Assembly: GCF_013322225.1 (NCBI RefSeq)
Contig: NZ_JAAMFB010000031.1
Span: 186,001 to 250,000, forward strand
Reading direction: 5' to 3'
Length of the DNA stretch: 64,000 bases
Source: Agrobacterium larrymoorei
Lineage (GTDB): Bacteria > Pseudomonadota > Alphaproteobacteria > Rhizobiales > Rhizobiaceae
Part shown: positions 42,860-52,444 of the stretch, piece by piece
How the letters are laid out: every line of letters begins with the position of its first letter
How positions within the stretch are numbered: the stretch's first letter is position 1
The notes under the pieces: model-generated
What the model saw: only the letters and a program-made list of their open reading frames with translations
The model's database searches: none
What the model was told of the DNA's origin: nothing
Translations under genes and position numbers: made by a program

Positions 42860-45300
42860 AGAAGTCTATAACATTCTCCGCGTTCCTGATTTTGGTCTCT
42901 ACGGCTGTTTTTGCGCAGACGCCGTTCGACATGTCACCAGAGCGACCGTCCACGCCGCCGTCTGCTCCAGCGTCGCAACCGCAGCGCCAACCCCAACCCA
43001 GCTTGCCGTCGCCATCGACCAGCCCGCTTGCTCCTGCGGCACCACCGCAAATTGCCCCTGCGCGTCCACCCGCCGTCGTGGCTCCACCCGTCCAGTCTCG
43101 CCCTGCTTCTGCTGCGTCGGCGGGACCGGCAGCTTCGGCCCCTCCGGTGCTGGATGACAGTAAACGATACATTCTTCCATTTCCTGAATTGAGCCTCTCC
43201 GGTGAGGTGGATCAGAAGCAATGGACGATTTATCTGACACCGGAACAGGCGCAGGCGGCGACTGCGTTGAATATCGGCTACCAGAACGCAATCGTCGTCG
43301 CGCCTGAAAGCTCGAACCTTGAGGCGACGATCAACAACGTGCCGCTGGAGCGCAAAAGCATAGCCTCTCCCGATGCCGAGAGTGCGACGTCCATGGCAAT
43401 CCCGGCAGGGACGCTCCAATCCGGTGCCAATGTCATCACCTTGGGGGTACGGCAGCGCCACAGGACTGATTGTACCGTCGAGTCGACGTACGACCTGTGG
43501 ACTGACGTCAATCCTGCCAGCACATATCTTTCGTTCAGTTCGAACGTGAGTAATCGATATGAAAATGTCGAAGACATTCAAGCTGTAGGCGTTGACGACG
43601 CGGCGATCACCACGATCGATATCGTGGCACCGGGCCTGGCAAATCCCGTTTTTGCGGGACCATTGTTGCGTCTGTCACAGGCGCTTGCGCTCAGAACGCA
43701 AATGCCGAACCAGCAGGTAATTTTCCATACGACCATGCCGCAAGAGCGGAAGGCTGGCGGGCTTGTGGTTCTCGTCGGAACCTCTCGGGAGATAGCGAGC
43801 GTCGTCGGTTCCGTACCGCCGGAGGTGCTGGCCGGCTCGTTTGCGGGCTTCGAAAGCGATCTCGTCAGCGGGTTCACGCCCCTCGTTGTGGGTGGTCCTA
43901 CGCCTCAGGCAGTGCAGAATGCCATCGATACCCTGTTTTCTTCCATCGAGCGACCTGCTGGAACATCGCGCGCAACGCTGACCACCCGAACCTGGCATGC
44001 ACCTGATACGCCCCTGATCATGTCCGACAGGCGCATTGCACTATCGACGCTGGGCGTAAAAAGCACAGAGTTTTCAGGGCGTCGTTTCCGTACGGAATTT
44101 ACACTCGGCATGCCAGCCGATTTCTATGCGGCTGCTTACGGGGAGGCCACGTTTCTGTTGGATGCCGCATATGCCGGAGACGTCATACCTGGCAGCAATA
44201 TCGACATCTATGTCAATGGCAACATTGCCTCGACCGTTCCCATTTCCAACCGGGGCGGCGGAATTTTCAGGCATCTGCCGATTAACGTCACCCTTCGCCA
44301 TTTCGTGCCGGGAGTGAACACGGTCGTCATCGAGGCAATTTTAAAAACGGAGGCGGATACGGCTTGCCTGCCCGGTACCTCTGCCAATCAGACGCCGCGT
44401 TTTGCGTTATTCGACACCTCTGAAATTCACATTCCAAATTTTGCGATGATCAGCCGCGCACCAGACCTCGCTGCGACGAGCGGTGTCGCACAGCCTTATC
44501 GTGTCAGCGGTCAGACCGTTGCCGTGTCGCTGGATCGTTCGGATACGGACACGCTTTCGTCCGCAGCGACCCTGCTAGCCCGACTGGCGGTAGCTGCGGG
44601 TCATCCTGTCGACGTCGATGTGGTGGCATCGCCTGCGGCGGTCGGGGAGCGAAATGCGCTCTTCATAGGAACTTTGGCGCAGATGCCTCCTGCGCTGGTG
44701 TCACAGTTCAATCTCGCACCTGCCAGCCAGACGGCTTGGAACGAGAGGCCTGGTGAAGTCGCTGGTGTCGAGCAAACGGACCGGTTGTTTGCGGATTGGC
44801 GGGAGCGTGTGGATGGCGGGGTATGGCAGGGGCAGATTTCCTCTTTCGAGGAATGGATGCGGCGTAACTTCGACATAAGCTCGGAAACTCTTCGCTTCCT
44901 GCCCGGCTCGGAAGAGGTATTCACTCCCTCACCAAACGTTTCCTTCATGCTGGCGCAGGGTCTAAGCCCCGGTGGAGAGGGCGTTTGGACCATGGCCACA
45001 GCGCCGACGTCTGCTGATCTTCGCACGGGCACGTTTGCCATGACAGAGCAGAAGAGGTGGGCGGCGCTATCGGGGCGGGTAGCGACCTATGATGCAGCCA
45101 CTGACAAGGTGGAAATCATATCGGCGCAACAGCAAAGTTTCTTTGTGACGAGACCCTTCAGCTTCGCCAACTGGCGTCTCATCGCTGCCAACTGGCTGTC
45201 CACCAATACGCTGTCCTATTCGCTGGTATTCATAGGCTTTCTGTCTTTGCTAGGAATGGCGACATTCATCATGTTGCGTGGCATAGGGCGCAAAAAATGA
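42856..45300 (+). CDS. bcsB: Cellulose synthase periplasmic subunit
   Basis: Periplasmic partner of BcsA, 814 residues, that guides the glucan across the periplasm. A signal peptide (KKSITFSAFLILVSTAVFA) is followed by an unusually long Pro/Ala/Ser-rich stretch (about 25-100), the carbohydrate-binding and flavodoxin-like repeats (FPELSLSGEVDQKQWTIYL, GRRFRTEFTLGMPADFYAAA), and a single C-terminal membrane helix (LVFIGFLSLLGMATFIML) that packs on BcsA. ATG 42856 overlaps the bcsA stop. An in-frame extension back to 42427 lies inside bcsA and is rejected. Confidence 0.96.
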   Translation: MKKSITFSAFLILVSTAVFAQTPFDMSPERPSTPPSAPASQPQRQPQPSLPSPSTSPLAPAAPPQIAPARPPAVVAPPVQSRPASAASAGPAASAPPVLDDSKRYILPFPELSLSGEVDQKQWTIYLTPEQAQAATALNIGYQNAIVVAPESSNLEATINNVPLERKSIASPDAESATSMAIPAGTLQSGANVITLGVRQRHRTDCTVESTYDLWTDVNPASTYLSFSSNVSNRYENVEDIQAVGVDDAAITTIDIVAPGLANPVFAGPLLRLSQALALRTQMPNQQVIFHTTMPQERKAGGLVVLVGTSREIASVVGSVPPEVLAGSFAGFESDLVSGFTPLVVGGPTPQAVQNAIDTLFSSIERPAGTSRATLTTRTWHAPDTPLIMSDRRIALSTLGVKSTEFSGRRFRTEFTLGMPADFYAAAYGEATFLLDAAYAGDVIPGSNIDIYVNGNIASTVPISNRGGGIFRHLPINVTLRHFVPGVNTVVIEAILKTEADTACLPGTSANQTPRFALFDTSEIHIPNFAMISRAPDLAATSGVAQPYRVSGQTVAVSLDRSDTDTLSSAATLLARLAVAAGHPVDVDVVASPAAVGERNALFIGTLAQMPPALVSQFNLAPASQTAWNERPGEVAGVEQTDRLFADWRERVDGGVWQGQISSFEEWMRRNFDISSETLRFLPGSEEVFTPSPNVSFMLAQGLSPGGEGVWTMATAPTSADLRTGTFAMTEQKRWAALSGRVATYDAATDKVEIISAQQQSFFVTRPFSFANWRLIAANWLSTNTLSYSLVFIGFLSLLGMATFIMLRGIGRKK

Positions 45301-46343
45301 AAAAGCCCTTCCTATCTGTACTTGGAATGATGTTGGTGCTGGTAACGATGATATTACCGTTTCCTGCCACAGCCGCATCCGTAACCTCTGCCGATTGGGA
45401 AACATACAAAGCCGCATTTCTGGACAGTTCAGGCAGGATCATCGACACTGCCAATAAAAATATCAGTCATAGTGAAGGTCAGGGATATGGCATGTGGCTG
45501 GCCGTATTGGCAGACAACATTGCTGATTTCGAACTGATCTGGTCCTTCACGAAAACAGAACTGCTCGTGCGGGACGATGGGCTCGCGGCCTGGAAGTGGG
45601 ACCCAGCATCCGACCCGCATGTGACAGACATCAACAACGCAACCGATGGCGACATATTGATCGCCTACGCTCTGGCAAAAGCCGCCAAGCAATGGGGCAG
45701 GGACGATTATGCCCAGTCCGCTCGCGCCATTGCTGAAACCGTGCTCCGCAAGGCCGTCCTGGAACGAGGCGGAAAAACACTGCTTTTACCAGCCGTCAGC
45801 GGTTTTGGACCAAACGACAGGCCGGACGGACCGGTCATCAATCCATCCTATTTCATCTTCGAAGCTTTTCCTGCTCTAAATGAGCTCTCGCCTTCTCCCT
45901 TGTGGGAAAAGCTCGTGAAAGATGGCATCTCGGCGATCAGTTCAGATAGCTTCGGCCCACGTAAGCTTCCTGCAGATTGGGTATCCTTAAAAACACGAAC
46001 GAAACCCGCCGAGGGCTTTCCGTCCGAGTTTGGCTATAATGCCATCAGGATACCGCTATACCTCGCCATGGCCGGCGTCGGCACGCCTGAACTCTACGAA
46101 AGGCTTGTCACAGGCATGTCTGTCGAAGGCGGAAACATCGGAACTTTCGAACTGCAATCCGGTGCGGTGAAAGACATGCTCTCGGATCCGGGCTATCGCA
46201 TGATACCTGCTTTGGTTGCTTGCCGCTCCAACGGTACGCCCATTCCAGACGACTTAAGACGCTTCACGTCAACACTTTATTATCCATCTACGCTGCATCT
46301 CTTGGGCTTGTCCTCGGCGCAAACGAATCAGGAGTGCCTATGA
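45297..46343 (+). CDS. bcsZ: Periplasmic endo-1,4-beta-glucanase of the cellulose operon (GH8)
   Basis: Cellulase of 348 residues that trims nascent cellulose and affects fibre quality. It has a signal peptide (about 1-26), the catalytic acid E60 in SHSEGQGYGM and the second acidic residue D117 in NNATDGDILIAYAL, both characteristic of glycoside hydrolase family 8. Corresponds to CelC of agrobacteria by position and family. Overlaps bcsB and the following gene by 4 bases each. Confidence 0.94.
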   Translation: MKKPFLSVLGMMLVLVTMILPFPATAASVTSADWETYKAAFLDSSGRIIDTANKNISHSEGQGYGMWLAVLADNIADFELIWSFTKTELLVRDDGLAAWKWDPASDPHVTDINNATDGDILIAYALAKAAKQWGRDDYAQSARAIAETVLRKAVLERGGKTLLLPAVSGFGPNDRPDGPVINPSYFIFEAFPALNELSPSPLWEKLVKDGISAISSDSFGPRKLPADWVSLKTRTKPAEGFPSEFGYNAIRIPLYLAMAGVGTPELYERLVTGMSVEGGNIGTFELQSGAVKDMLSDPGYRMIPALVACRSNGTPIPDDLRRFTSTLYYPSTLHLLGLSSAQTNQECL

Positions 46344-48613
46344 ACAGCAAGCCTCTACTCGTTTCAGCCGCCGTTCTGGTTCTTTGCGGGTTCAGCGTTT
46401 TCCACTGGCGTGACGATATGCTGGGACGTGTCGCAGAAATCCATACGGGTTCGACCGAGAAGGCATCCTCCCCCAGCGCGACAGCGAGCAATGCCAACGG
46501 CGTCTCGCTGAACGGGAATTTGCAGTCTCCAGCCCGCTCTGATCTTTCGGAAGAAAAGCCTGGCCAGCCTCTGCCGCTTCTTTCGCAGGCGCAACCCCTG
46601 CCACAGCCTGCATCGCAGCCTCCATCTACAACGCAGAACCAGGGCGCGCAGTCGGGGCAGACTCCCGTCGTGGACGAAAGTGCATTGCGCTACTTTGCGG
46701 CGCGAGGCGATACGGCAAGACTTCAGGCCGAGATTGCCCGCCTCAAGGCACTCTACCCGAACTGGACACCTCCTGCTGATCCAACGGCGGTTCCCCAGTC
46801 CGGCGACGCGCAGCTTGAAGCCATGTGGCAACTCTATGCCAATGGACGTTATGCGGAGGTGAGGAAAGCTATTGCCGACCGGCAATCTGCCGAGGCCGGG
46901 TGGCAGCCTCCATCCAACCTGACAGACTTGCTTAATCTGGCAGAAGCCCGTCAGCGGCTGGTGAACTCTTCCGACCTCAAGCAATATTCTGCCGTCATCG
47001 ATGTCGCAGCACAAAACCCCGGTTTGCTGACGTGTAGCGAAGTGGATGTGCTTTGGCGTGTGGCCGAAGCTTTTGCGCGAACAGAGAAACCGGAACGCGC
47101 GCGCGACGCCTACATCTATATTCTCGCGAATTGTAACGATGCGGCCCAAAGGCTTGCAACGGTTCAGAAAGCATCCACGCTGATCCCCGTGCCGATGGTG
47201 GAGGATTTGCTGGCGCGTGAGAAGCCTGGCTCAGATGGACAGCTTGAGTTTGAACCTGTCAAAGACGATTTGGCCCGTCAGTTTGTTGCCAAGGGTGGCG
47301 AAGACAAGGACGTTATCGTACCGCAGCCCTATGTCCTGCGGCTGGAGCGGCTCGCAGAAAGCAACGACCTGGCCAGCGATGCTTTGCTGCTCGGCTGGTA
47401 CAATATTCGCCGTAACAACATGCAAGACGCGGAAAAGTGGTTTCGAAAGGCAATTGCCGCCGAAGATTCCGCATCTGCCGCACAAGGACTTGGGCTGGCC
47501 CTGATCGCTCGTGAAGAACCGCGCGAAGCGGAGAATGTGCTGTTCAAATGGCGGACATCGTCTGACGATGCGCATGCCACCTATCTCGCCGCCGCGGCCA
47601 ACCTACTGGCGCTTGACCCGCCTGTCCCTCTGGACCCTCCGGTCCTTCAGCGTATCGCCGCAGATGCCATGGCACAGAAAGACGCCGCTACTGCGCAGGA
47701 ATTCGGATGGTACTCTCGCGCATTTCAGCAGCCGCAAATGGCGCAGCAATGGTTCGAGACTGCTTTGCAATGGAAGGCCGATGATGAAGCTTCGGCCTAT
47801 GGTCTCGCTCTGACGTATCAACAACTGAACAATGCCGGCCAATTGCGTCAGATCCAGCGTGAATGGGGTGATAGGTCACAGAGAATTGCTGAGGTAGGAC
47901 GTGCGACACCTGCCGGTGCGCAAGCGCGCGCCTCTGTGGGGCAGGCACAGGCGACCGGCGTGTCATCACAATCTGTTTCGGTGAGGGATGACTTCGCTCC
48001 TTCTGCTACATCCCGTTCATCCCAGCCCGCCGTTTCTCAGCGTCAGCCCACCGCCGGAAGGCAGACGCAATTGCAACAGCGTGCGGGTCGATGCTCGATC
48101 AGCGCCCATGTCGAAAGCCTGCCGCCCCAAGCAGCACTTCAACAGGGCTGGTGCCTCATGGATATCAACCGACCGGTGGAAGCACTCAAGGCGTTCGGCG
48201 TCGCATTGAAGGGCGGCCAGAGCGATCTTCGTAGCGATGCAGCGTACGGCCAGAGCCTGGCCTATCTTCGTATGGGCCTGACCGACAACGCGGCTGCGTC
48301 TGCAACGTCATCCGCGATGGACCGTCAGAAGGCGACCGAGCTACAGGTAGCGATATTGACGGATCGCGCGCTGGCCGCCTATCAGGCTAAACGTTACGAG
48401 GAAGCCCTTATCCTGCTGGATCAGCGCGCGCGGCTGGCAACAGAGCGGGTCGATCTTATGGTCATCCGTGGTTACGCCTATCTCAACATGCAGCGCTATG
48501 GCGAAGCCATCCAGATTTTTGAGGGTGCCGCCGCGACCGGAAATACCGATGCCATTCGCGGGCTTGCCAATGCAAGGGATGCCCGTCCAAGTCTAGGACC
48601 CCGAGGCGGCTGA
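46340..48613 (+). CDS. TPR-repeat cellulose-operon protein (BcsK/BcsC-like, no beta-barrel)
   Basis: Protein of 757 residues with a non-cleaved N-terminal anchor (LLVSAAVLVLCGFSVFHW), a Pro/Gln-rich linker, then tetratricopeptide-like repeats over much of the rest (for example WYNIRRNNMQDAEKWFRKAIAAEDSASAAQG and GYAYLNMQRYGEAIQIFEGAAATGNTDAI near the end). It takes the place that BcsC holds in enterobacteria but ends after the repeats. No outer-membrane beta-barrel domain is present. ATG 46340 with AGGAG before it overlaps the bcsZ stop. It probably scaffolds the periplasmic complex. Confidence 0.85.
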   Translation: MNSKPLLVSAAVLVLCGFSVFHWRDDMLGRVAEIHTGSTEKASSPSATASNANGVSLNGNLQSPARSDLSEEKPGQPLPLLSQAQPLPQPASQPPSTTQNQGAQSGQTPVVDESALRYFAARGDTARLQAEIARLKALYPNWTPPADPTAVPQSGDAQLEAMWQLYANGRYAEVRKAIADRQSAEAGWQPPSNLTDLLNLAEARQRLVNSSDLKQYSAVIDVAAQNPGLLTCSEVDVLWRVAEAFARTEKPERARDAYIYILANCNDAAQRLATVQKASTLIPVPMVEDLLAREKPGSDGQLEFEPVKDDLARQFVAKGGEDKDVIVPQPYVLRLERLAESNDLASDALLLGWYNIRRNNMQDAEKWFRKAIAAEDSASAAQGLGLALIAREEPREAENVLFKWRTSSDDAHATYLAAAANLLALDPPVPLDPPVLQRIAADAMAQKDAATAQEFGWYSRAFQQPQMAQQWFETALQWKADDEASAYGLALTYQQLNNAGQLRQIQREWGDRSQRIAEVGRATPAGAQARASVGQAQATGVSSQSVSVRDDFAPSATSRSSQPAVSQRQPTAGRQTQLQQRAGRCSISAHVESLPPQAALQQGWCLMDINRPVEALKAFGVALKGGQSDLRSDAAYGQSLAYLRMGLTDNAAASATSSAMDRQKATELQVAILTDRALAAYQAKRYEEALILLDQRARLATERVDLMVIRGYAYLNMQRYGEAIQIFEGAAATGNTDAIRGLANARDARPSLGPRGG

Positions 48614-48790
48614 GTTAAGAGAGACGTCGCCAAACTCGGCAGTTCAGTCAGACATTATGATGTTCAGGAAGCGTTGCGCTTCGCCGCCCATCCCAACTTT
48701 TTGTCCAGCGGTCTCCTGACATGCGCATCGGTGAAGCCAACCGATAGACCTTCGTGTTGATTTAATCGTCGTTTTGGGAGCGGATGATGT

Positions 48791-48828
48791 AACTTTCTTC
48801 AGTGTTTCAATGGAATTCATTGAAAGTT
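48791..48828. promoter_or_regulatory. Candidate Rrf2-family operator
   Basis: TTTCAATG-GAATT-CATTGAAA (48805-48825) has perfect 8-base arms. A wider pair, AACTTTC (48791-48797) and GAAAGTT (48822-48828), is also complementary. It lies 48-82 bases before the Rrf2 gene start, where self-regulation would be expected. Confidence 0.55.
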
Positions 48829-48872
48829 CATGTGGCGGTCTATATGTCGGTTGCAAACACTCATATCGAAAG

Positions 48873-49322
48873 ATGCCAATGCTTACGAAGAAGGGTAAAT
48901 ACGGGCTGAAAGCGATGATCGACCTTGCCGGACTTGCGCAAGGTGAGACAGCTTTCGTCAGCGAGATCGCATCTCGCAACAATATTCCGAAGAAGTTCCT
49001 GGATGCTATACTGCTGGAACTGCGCAATGAGGGCATGCTTCGCTCTAAAAAGGGTCCCGGTGGCGGTTATGCCCTGTCGAAGCCTGCGTCAGACATCTAC
49101 ATCGGGCAGGTCATCCGCGCTCTGGATGGTCCTCTTGCTCCGATCCGTTGCGCCAGCCGCACGGCCTTCGAGGCCTGTGAAGACTGTTCCGATCCAGAAG
49201 CCTGTCAGGTCCGCCGGTCCATGACCGACGTTCGGGACGCCATGGCTGCTGTTTTGGACAATATGACCTTGGAGCAGTTTGCTGCTAACAAGTCAGCCTC
49301 GGCCGTCGAGCAGACAGCCTGA
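48873..49322 (+). CDS. Rrf2-family transcriptional regulator with Cys cluster
   Basis: Winged-helix regulator of about 149 residues. The DNA-binding part (GKYGLKAMIDLAGLAQGE, NNIPKKFLDAILLELRNEG, KKGPGGGYALSKP) is typical Rrf2. The C-terminal half has four cysteines with spacing C-x8-C-x2-C-x5-C (about residues 93, 102, 105, 111), able to hold an iron-sulfur cluster as in IscR and RirA. It is not close enough to the RirA N-terminus to use that name. Start may be 48873 or 48879. The in-frame start at 48774 would swallow the operator. Confidence 0.88.
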   Translation: MPMLTKKGKYGLKAMIDLAGLAQGETAFVSEIASRNNIPKKFLDAILLELRNEGMLRSKKGPGGGYALSKPASDIYIGQVIRALDGPLAPIRCASRTAFEACEDCSDPEACQVRRSMTDVRDAMAAVLDNMTLEQFAANKSASAVEQTA

Positions 49323-49329
49323 GCTTTCG

Positions 49330-49866
49330 TCAGGCCGAAATCTGGGCGTAGCGTCCACTGTGATAGAGCAGGGGAGAACCTTCTCCCTGCACAACGGATA
49401 ATACGCGCCCAATGACGATTGCATGGGTGTGGCGCTCAATGACGTCTTCGACGGCGCAATCTATTACGGAAAGTGCGCCTTTTAGACCTGATGCGCCGCT
49501 GTCCAGCTCGAACCACTCTGCTCCAGCGTACCGCTCTGCGCCCTTCAAGCCGCCTTGACCGGCAAATCTCGAAGCAATGTCCTGCTGCTCTGCGGCAAGA
49601 ATGTTGACGCAAAAATGATTGTAGCGGGCGATGATCGGCCATGTCGATGACGACCGGTTGATGTTGACGATCATCGTCGGCGGGTTCATGGACAGGGCTG
49701 TAGCGGACGTTACTGTCGCGCCAACCCGGTTGACACCGGTGCCTGCGGTTATCACTGAAACGCCGCCTGCGACATTTCGCATGGCTGCCTTCAGTTCATC
49801 CGAATTGAACCTGTCCTGCACTGGCTCCTCGTGAAGGTAGGTCACTGTCGCCGTCATTGTGTCCAC
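49330..49866 (-). CDS. Flavin reductase-like domain protein
   Basis: FMN-binding split-barrel protein of 178 residues. Characteristic strands are ELKAAMRNVAGGVSVITAGT, GATVTSATALSMNPPTMIVNINRSSSTW and FCVNILAAEQQDIASRFAG, ending in GSPLLYHSGRYAQI. It probably supplies reduced FMN or FAD to a partner monooxygenase, but none is encoded beside it. The start may be 49866 or 49857. It converges with the Rrf2 gene and diverges from the thiolase-like gene. Confidence 0.9.
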   Translation of the reverse strand: MDTMTATVTYLHEEPVQDRFNSDELKAAMRNVAGGVSVITAGTGVNRVGATVTSATALSMNPPTMIVNINRSSSTWPIIARYNHFCVNILAAEQQDIASRFAGQGGLKGAERYAGAEWFELDSGASGLKGALSVIDCAVEDVIERHTHAIVIGRVLSVVQGEGSPLLYHSGRYAQISA

Positions 49867-50066
49867 CTCTCAACATTTATTCGCCCACTGCCAAACACTA
49901 TCAATGGCCATACGCGCCTAGTAGCCAAAACGTTTCTTTGTTTATCGTTTTTGTAGAATAAATCCGTCTTCGGTTGCGCAGTTGTGTACGGGATGCCCAA
50001 CGCTGTGAGAAATGCTAGAGTGATGTGCTGACGCAAGAGGCGATAGATCGTGGAGGAGACGATTGC

Positions 50067-51236
50067 ATGAGCAGAGCACACATTGTCGGATGGGCGCACT
50101 CTCCATTTGGAAAGTCGGCGCTGGAAAACACCGAGCAATTGATGGCTTCCGTCGTTGGACCGGCCGTGGAGCACGCGGGAATAAGTCACTCCGATATCGA
50201 CGGCATTTTTGTCGGCGTGATGAATAACGGCTTTTCCAAGCAGGATTTTCAAGGTGCACTGGTGGCCATGGGCGACGAGCGGCTGGCACACACACCGGCC
50301 GTCCGGTTCGAAAATGCGTGTGCGACTGGTTCTGCTGCGCTTTATGGAGCTATGGATTTCATCGAGGCAGGGCGAGGGCGGATCGCGCTTGTGGTCGGCG
50401 CTGAAAAAATGACGGCATTACCGACCGCAGACGTGGGAGATATTCTGCTTGGAGCCTGCTACCGGGCGGAGGAAGCAGACATTACAGGCGGTTTTGCCGG
50501 TCAATTCGGTCGGATAGCACGAGCCTATTTCCAGCGCTACGGCGACCGCTCGGAAGAACTGGCGATGATTGCAGCGAAGAACCACGCCAATGGTGTGCAT
50601 AATCCCTTCGCTCACGTGCAAAAGGATTTTGGTTTCGACTTTTGCAATGCCGTTTCAGACAAAAACCCTTATGTCGCGCCGCCCCTTCGCCGAACGGATT
50701 GCTCCCTTATCTCTGACGGTGCAGCAGCGATAATCTTGGCTGACGAAGAAACGGCAGCGACGCTCAGTCGCGCTGTAGGCTTTCGTGCGCGGGTGCAGGT
50801 CAATGATATCATAGCGCTCAGTCGTCGTGATCCTCTCGCATTCGAAGGTGCGCGCCGCGCCTGGGCTGGCGCACTGGAAAAGGCCGACGTGACCTTGGAC
50901 GATCTCTCATTCGTTGAAACGCATGACTGCTTCACCATCGCTGAGCTGATCGAATATGAAGCGGTGGGTTTGGCAAAGCCGGGTGAAGGATACCGCGTGG
51001 TTCGTGAAGGTCTCACGCAGAAAGACGGTCGCCTTCCGGTAAATCCGTCAGGTGGGCTGAAGGCCAAAGGCCATCCAATCGGCGCAACGGGCGTCTCCAT
51101 GCACGTCATGGCCGCCATGCAGCTTTGCTCGGATGCAGGAAACATGCAGGTGCAAGACGCCAGCCTCGCCGGAGTGTTCAACATGGGCGGTACCGCGGTC
51201 GCAAACTATGTATCGATCATGGAACGAGTGAAATAG
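50067..51236 (+). CDS. Thiolase-superfamily acetyl-CoA acetyltransferase
   Basis: Protein of 389 residues resembling SCP2-type thiolases. The nucleophile is C85 (ENACATGSAAL). The second catalytic region is THDCFTIAEL with its His and Cys, and the third is NPSGGLKAKGHPIGATG. ATG 50067, behind GGAGGAG, is chosen over an in-frame start at 50025. Substrate chain length is unknown and no beta-oxidation genes surround it. The divergent flavin reductase gene shares its intergenic region. Confidence 0.88.
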   Translation: MSRAHIVGWAHSPFGKSALENTEQLMASVVGPAVEHAGISHSDIDGIFVGVMNNGFSKQDFQGALVAMGDERLAHTPAVRFENACATGSAALYGAMDFIEAGRGRIALVVGAEKMTALPTADVGDILLGACYRAEEADITGGFAGQFGRIARAYFQRYGDRSEELAMIAAKNHANGVHNPFAHVQKDFGFDFCNAVSDKNPYVAPPLRRTDCSLISDGAAAIILADEETAATLSRAVGFRARVQVNDIIALSRRDPLAFEGARRAWAGALEKADVTLDDLSFVETHDCFTIAELIEYEAVGLAKPGEGYRVVREGLTQKDGRLPVNPSGGLKAKGHPIGATGVSMHVMAAMQLCSDAGNMQVQDASLAGVFNMGGTAVANYVSIMERVK

Positions 51237-51355
51237 ACGTTGTAGGCAAAGCTAAGATTCGCTCCTCCGTTCGACGCGATAAGCTTTGGTGCTTCGATAC
51301 TTTCTAAAAGACTTCCTAATGGACTCGACATAGGCATAGGCCTGCACTAATGTGG

Positions 51356-51367
51356 TTAAACGTTTAA
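51356..51367. promoter_or_regulatory. LacI-type operator of the nucleoside operon
   Basis: TTAAACGTTTAA is a perfect 12-base palindrome centred on CG, as is usual for LacI/PurR-family operators. It ends 15 bases before the ATG of the LacI-family gene, so binding would block the whole downstream operon, including the regulator itself. Confidence 0.7.
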
Positions 51368-51382
51368 TCATTGGTAGGGTAA

Positions 51383-52444
51383 ATGGCCTCTTCACGGTCC
51401 GCAGCAAATCTTGGCGCGATTGCCGCAGCGCTCGGTGTATCGAGCGCTACCGTGTCCAATGCCCTGTCGGGAAAAGGTCGGGTCTCTGCCGACTTGACCG
51501 ACAGGATTCGTCAGAAGGCTGCCGAACTTGGATATGTGCCAAGCTCCGCTGGGCGGGCGCTTCGCACCGGGCGAAGCGGTGTGCTGGGTCTTGTGCTTCC
51601 CGATATTGCCAATCCTCTTTTCCCGCAGATCGCACAGGCCATCGAGAAAGCGGCTGCCGCTGCCGGTTATGGCGTGCTGATTGCAGATTCGCATGGCGAT
51701 GTCGCGAAACAGACCGAAGCCATCACCCGTCTGATAGAGCGTGGCGTCGAGGGTATGGTGATCGTTCCTCGTCGCGGCACGCGCATCTCGGATGTCGACT
51801 GTCCAGTTGCGGTGATCGATTCTCCCTCCACACCGGGCAACACGGTTGCAGCAGATCATTGGGGTGGCGGCGAACAGATCGGTCGCCATCTGGCAGCACT
51901 CGGCCACGACCGCGTGCTGATCGTTGGCAACAACCCCGATTCCAACGTCCAGAATGACCGCGTCGGCGGTATCCGAGCCGGGCTTGCGGCGTCTGCATTC
52001 ACCGAAACGCTCTGGGTCACGCCGCTTGAGCAACGCAGCGGCAAAGGCTGCCGTCTGGGTGTCGCTGAAAAGGTGAGACAGGGTTTTACGGCCTTCGCAA
52101 CGGTATCCGATCTCCACGCTCTGCGGGTTTTGACTGAGTTACAGCGTGACGGCATCGAAGTGCCGGAAAAGGCGAGCGTGACCGGTTTCGACGATCTCAT
52201 CTGGGCGCCGGTCGTCTCTCCAGCACTGACGACGGTTCGCATGGATATGGCGCGCATTGCCGATCTGGCAATTGAAGCGCTGGTTCGTGGGGTCGATGGC
52301 GGTGAACGTCCGGTCAGCGGCGGCGTACTGGCCGATATCTCGAAAGTGGAAATGGAGCTGGTGGTGAGAGCCTCCAGCATGAGGCCCCATCACGAGCAGC
52401 AGAACGAAGATAAAACCTCGACAGCAGGAGAACTCGCATCATGA
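51383..52444 (+). CDS. LacI-family transcriptional regulator of the purine-nucleoside operon
   Basis: Repressor of 353 residues. The LacI helix-turn-helix and hinge are clear (LGAIAAALGVSSATVSNALS, GYVPSSAGRALRTGRS), followed by a periplasmic-binding-protein-like sensor (GVLGLVLPDIANPLFPQIAQ, GFDDLIWAPVVSPALTTVR). Its last codon overlaps the start of the binding-protein gene (ATGA), so it is the first gene of the operon it probably controls. The effector is likely a purine nucleoside or base, by context. Confidence 0.92.
   Translation: MASSRSAANLGAIAAALGVSSATVSNALSGKGRVSADLTDRIRQKAAELGYVPSSAGRALRTGRSGVLGLVLPDIANPLFPQIAQAIEKAAAAAGYGVLIADSHGDVAKQTEAITRLIERGVEGMVIVPRRGTRISDVDCPVAVIDSPSTPGNTVAADHWGGGEQIGRHLAALGHDRVLIVGNNPDSNVQNDRVGGIRAGLAASAFTETLWVTPLEQRSGKGCRLGVAEKVRQGFTAFATVSDLHALRVLTELQRDGIEVPEKASVTGFDDLIWAPVVSPALTTVRMDMARIADLAIEALVRGVDGGERPVSGGVLADISKVEMELVVRASSMRPHHEQQNEDKTSTAGELAS

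Noticed and set aside
48644-49036. Open frame of 130 codons on the minus strand, opposite the Rrf2 gene
   Set aside because: Ser/Ala-rich shadow of the Rrf2 coding strand. The part beyond the gene shows no family resemblance.
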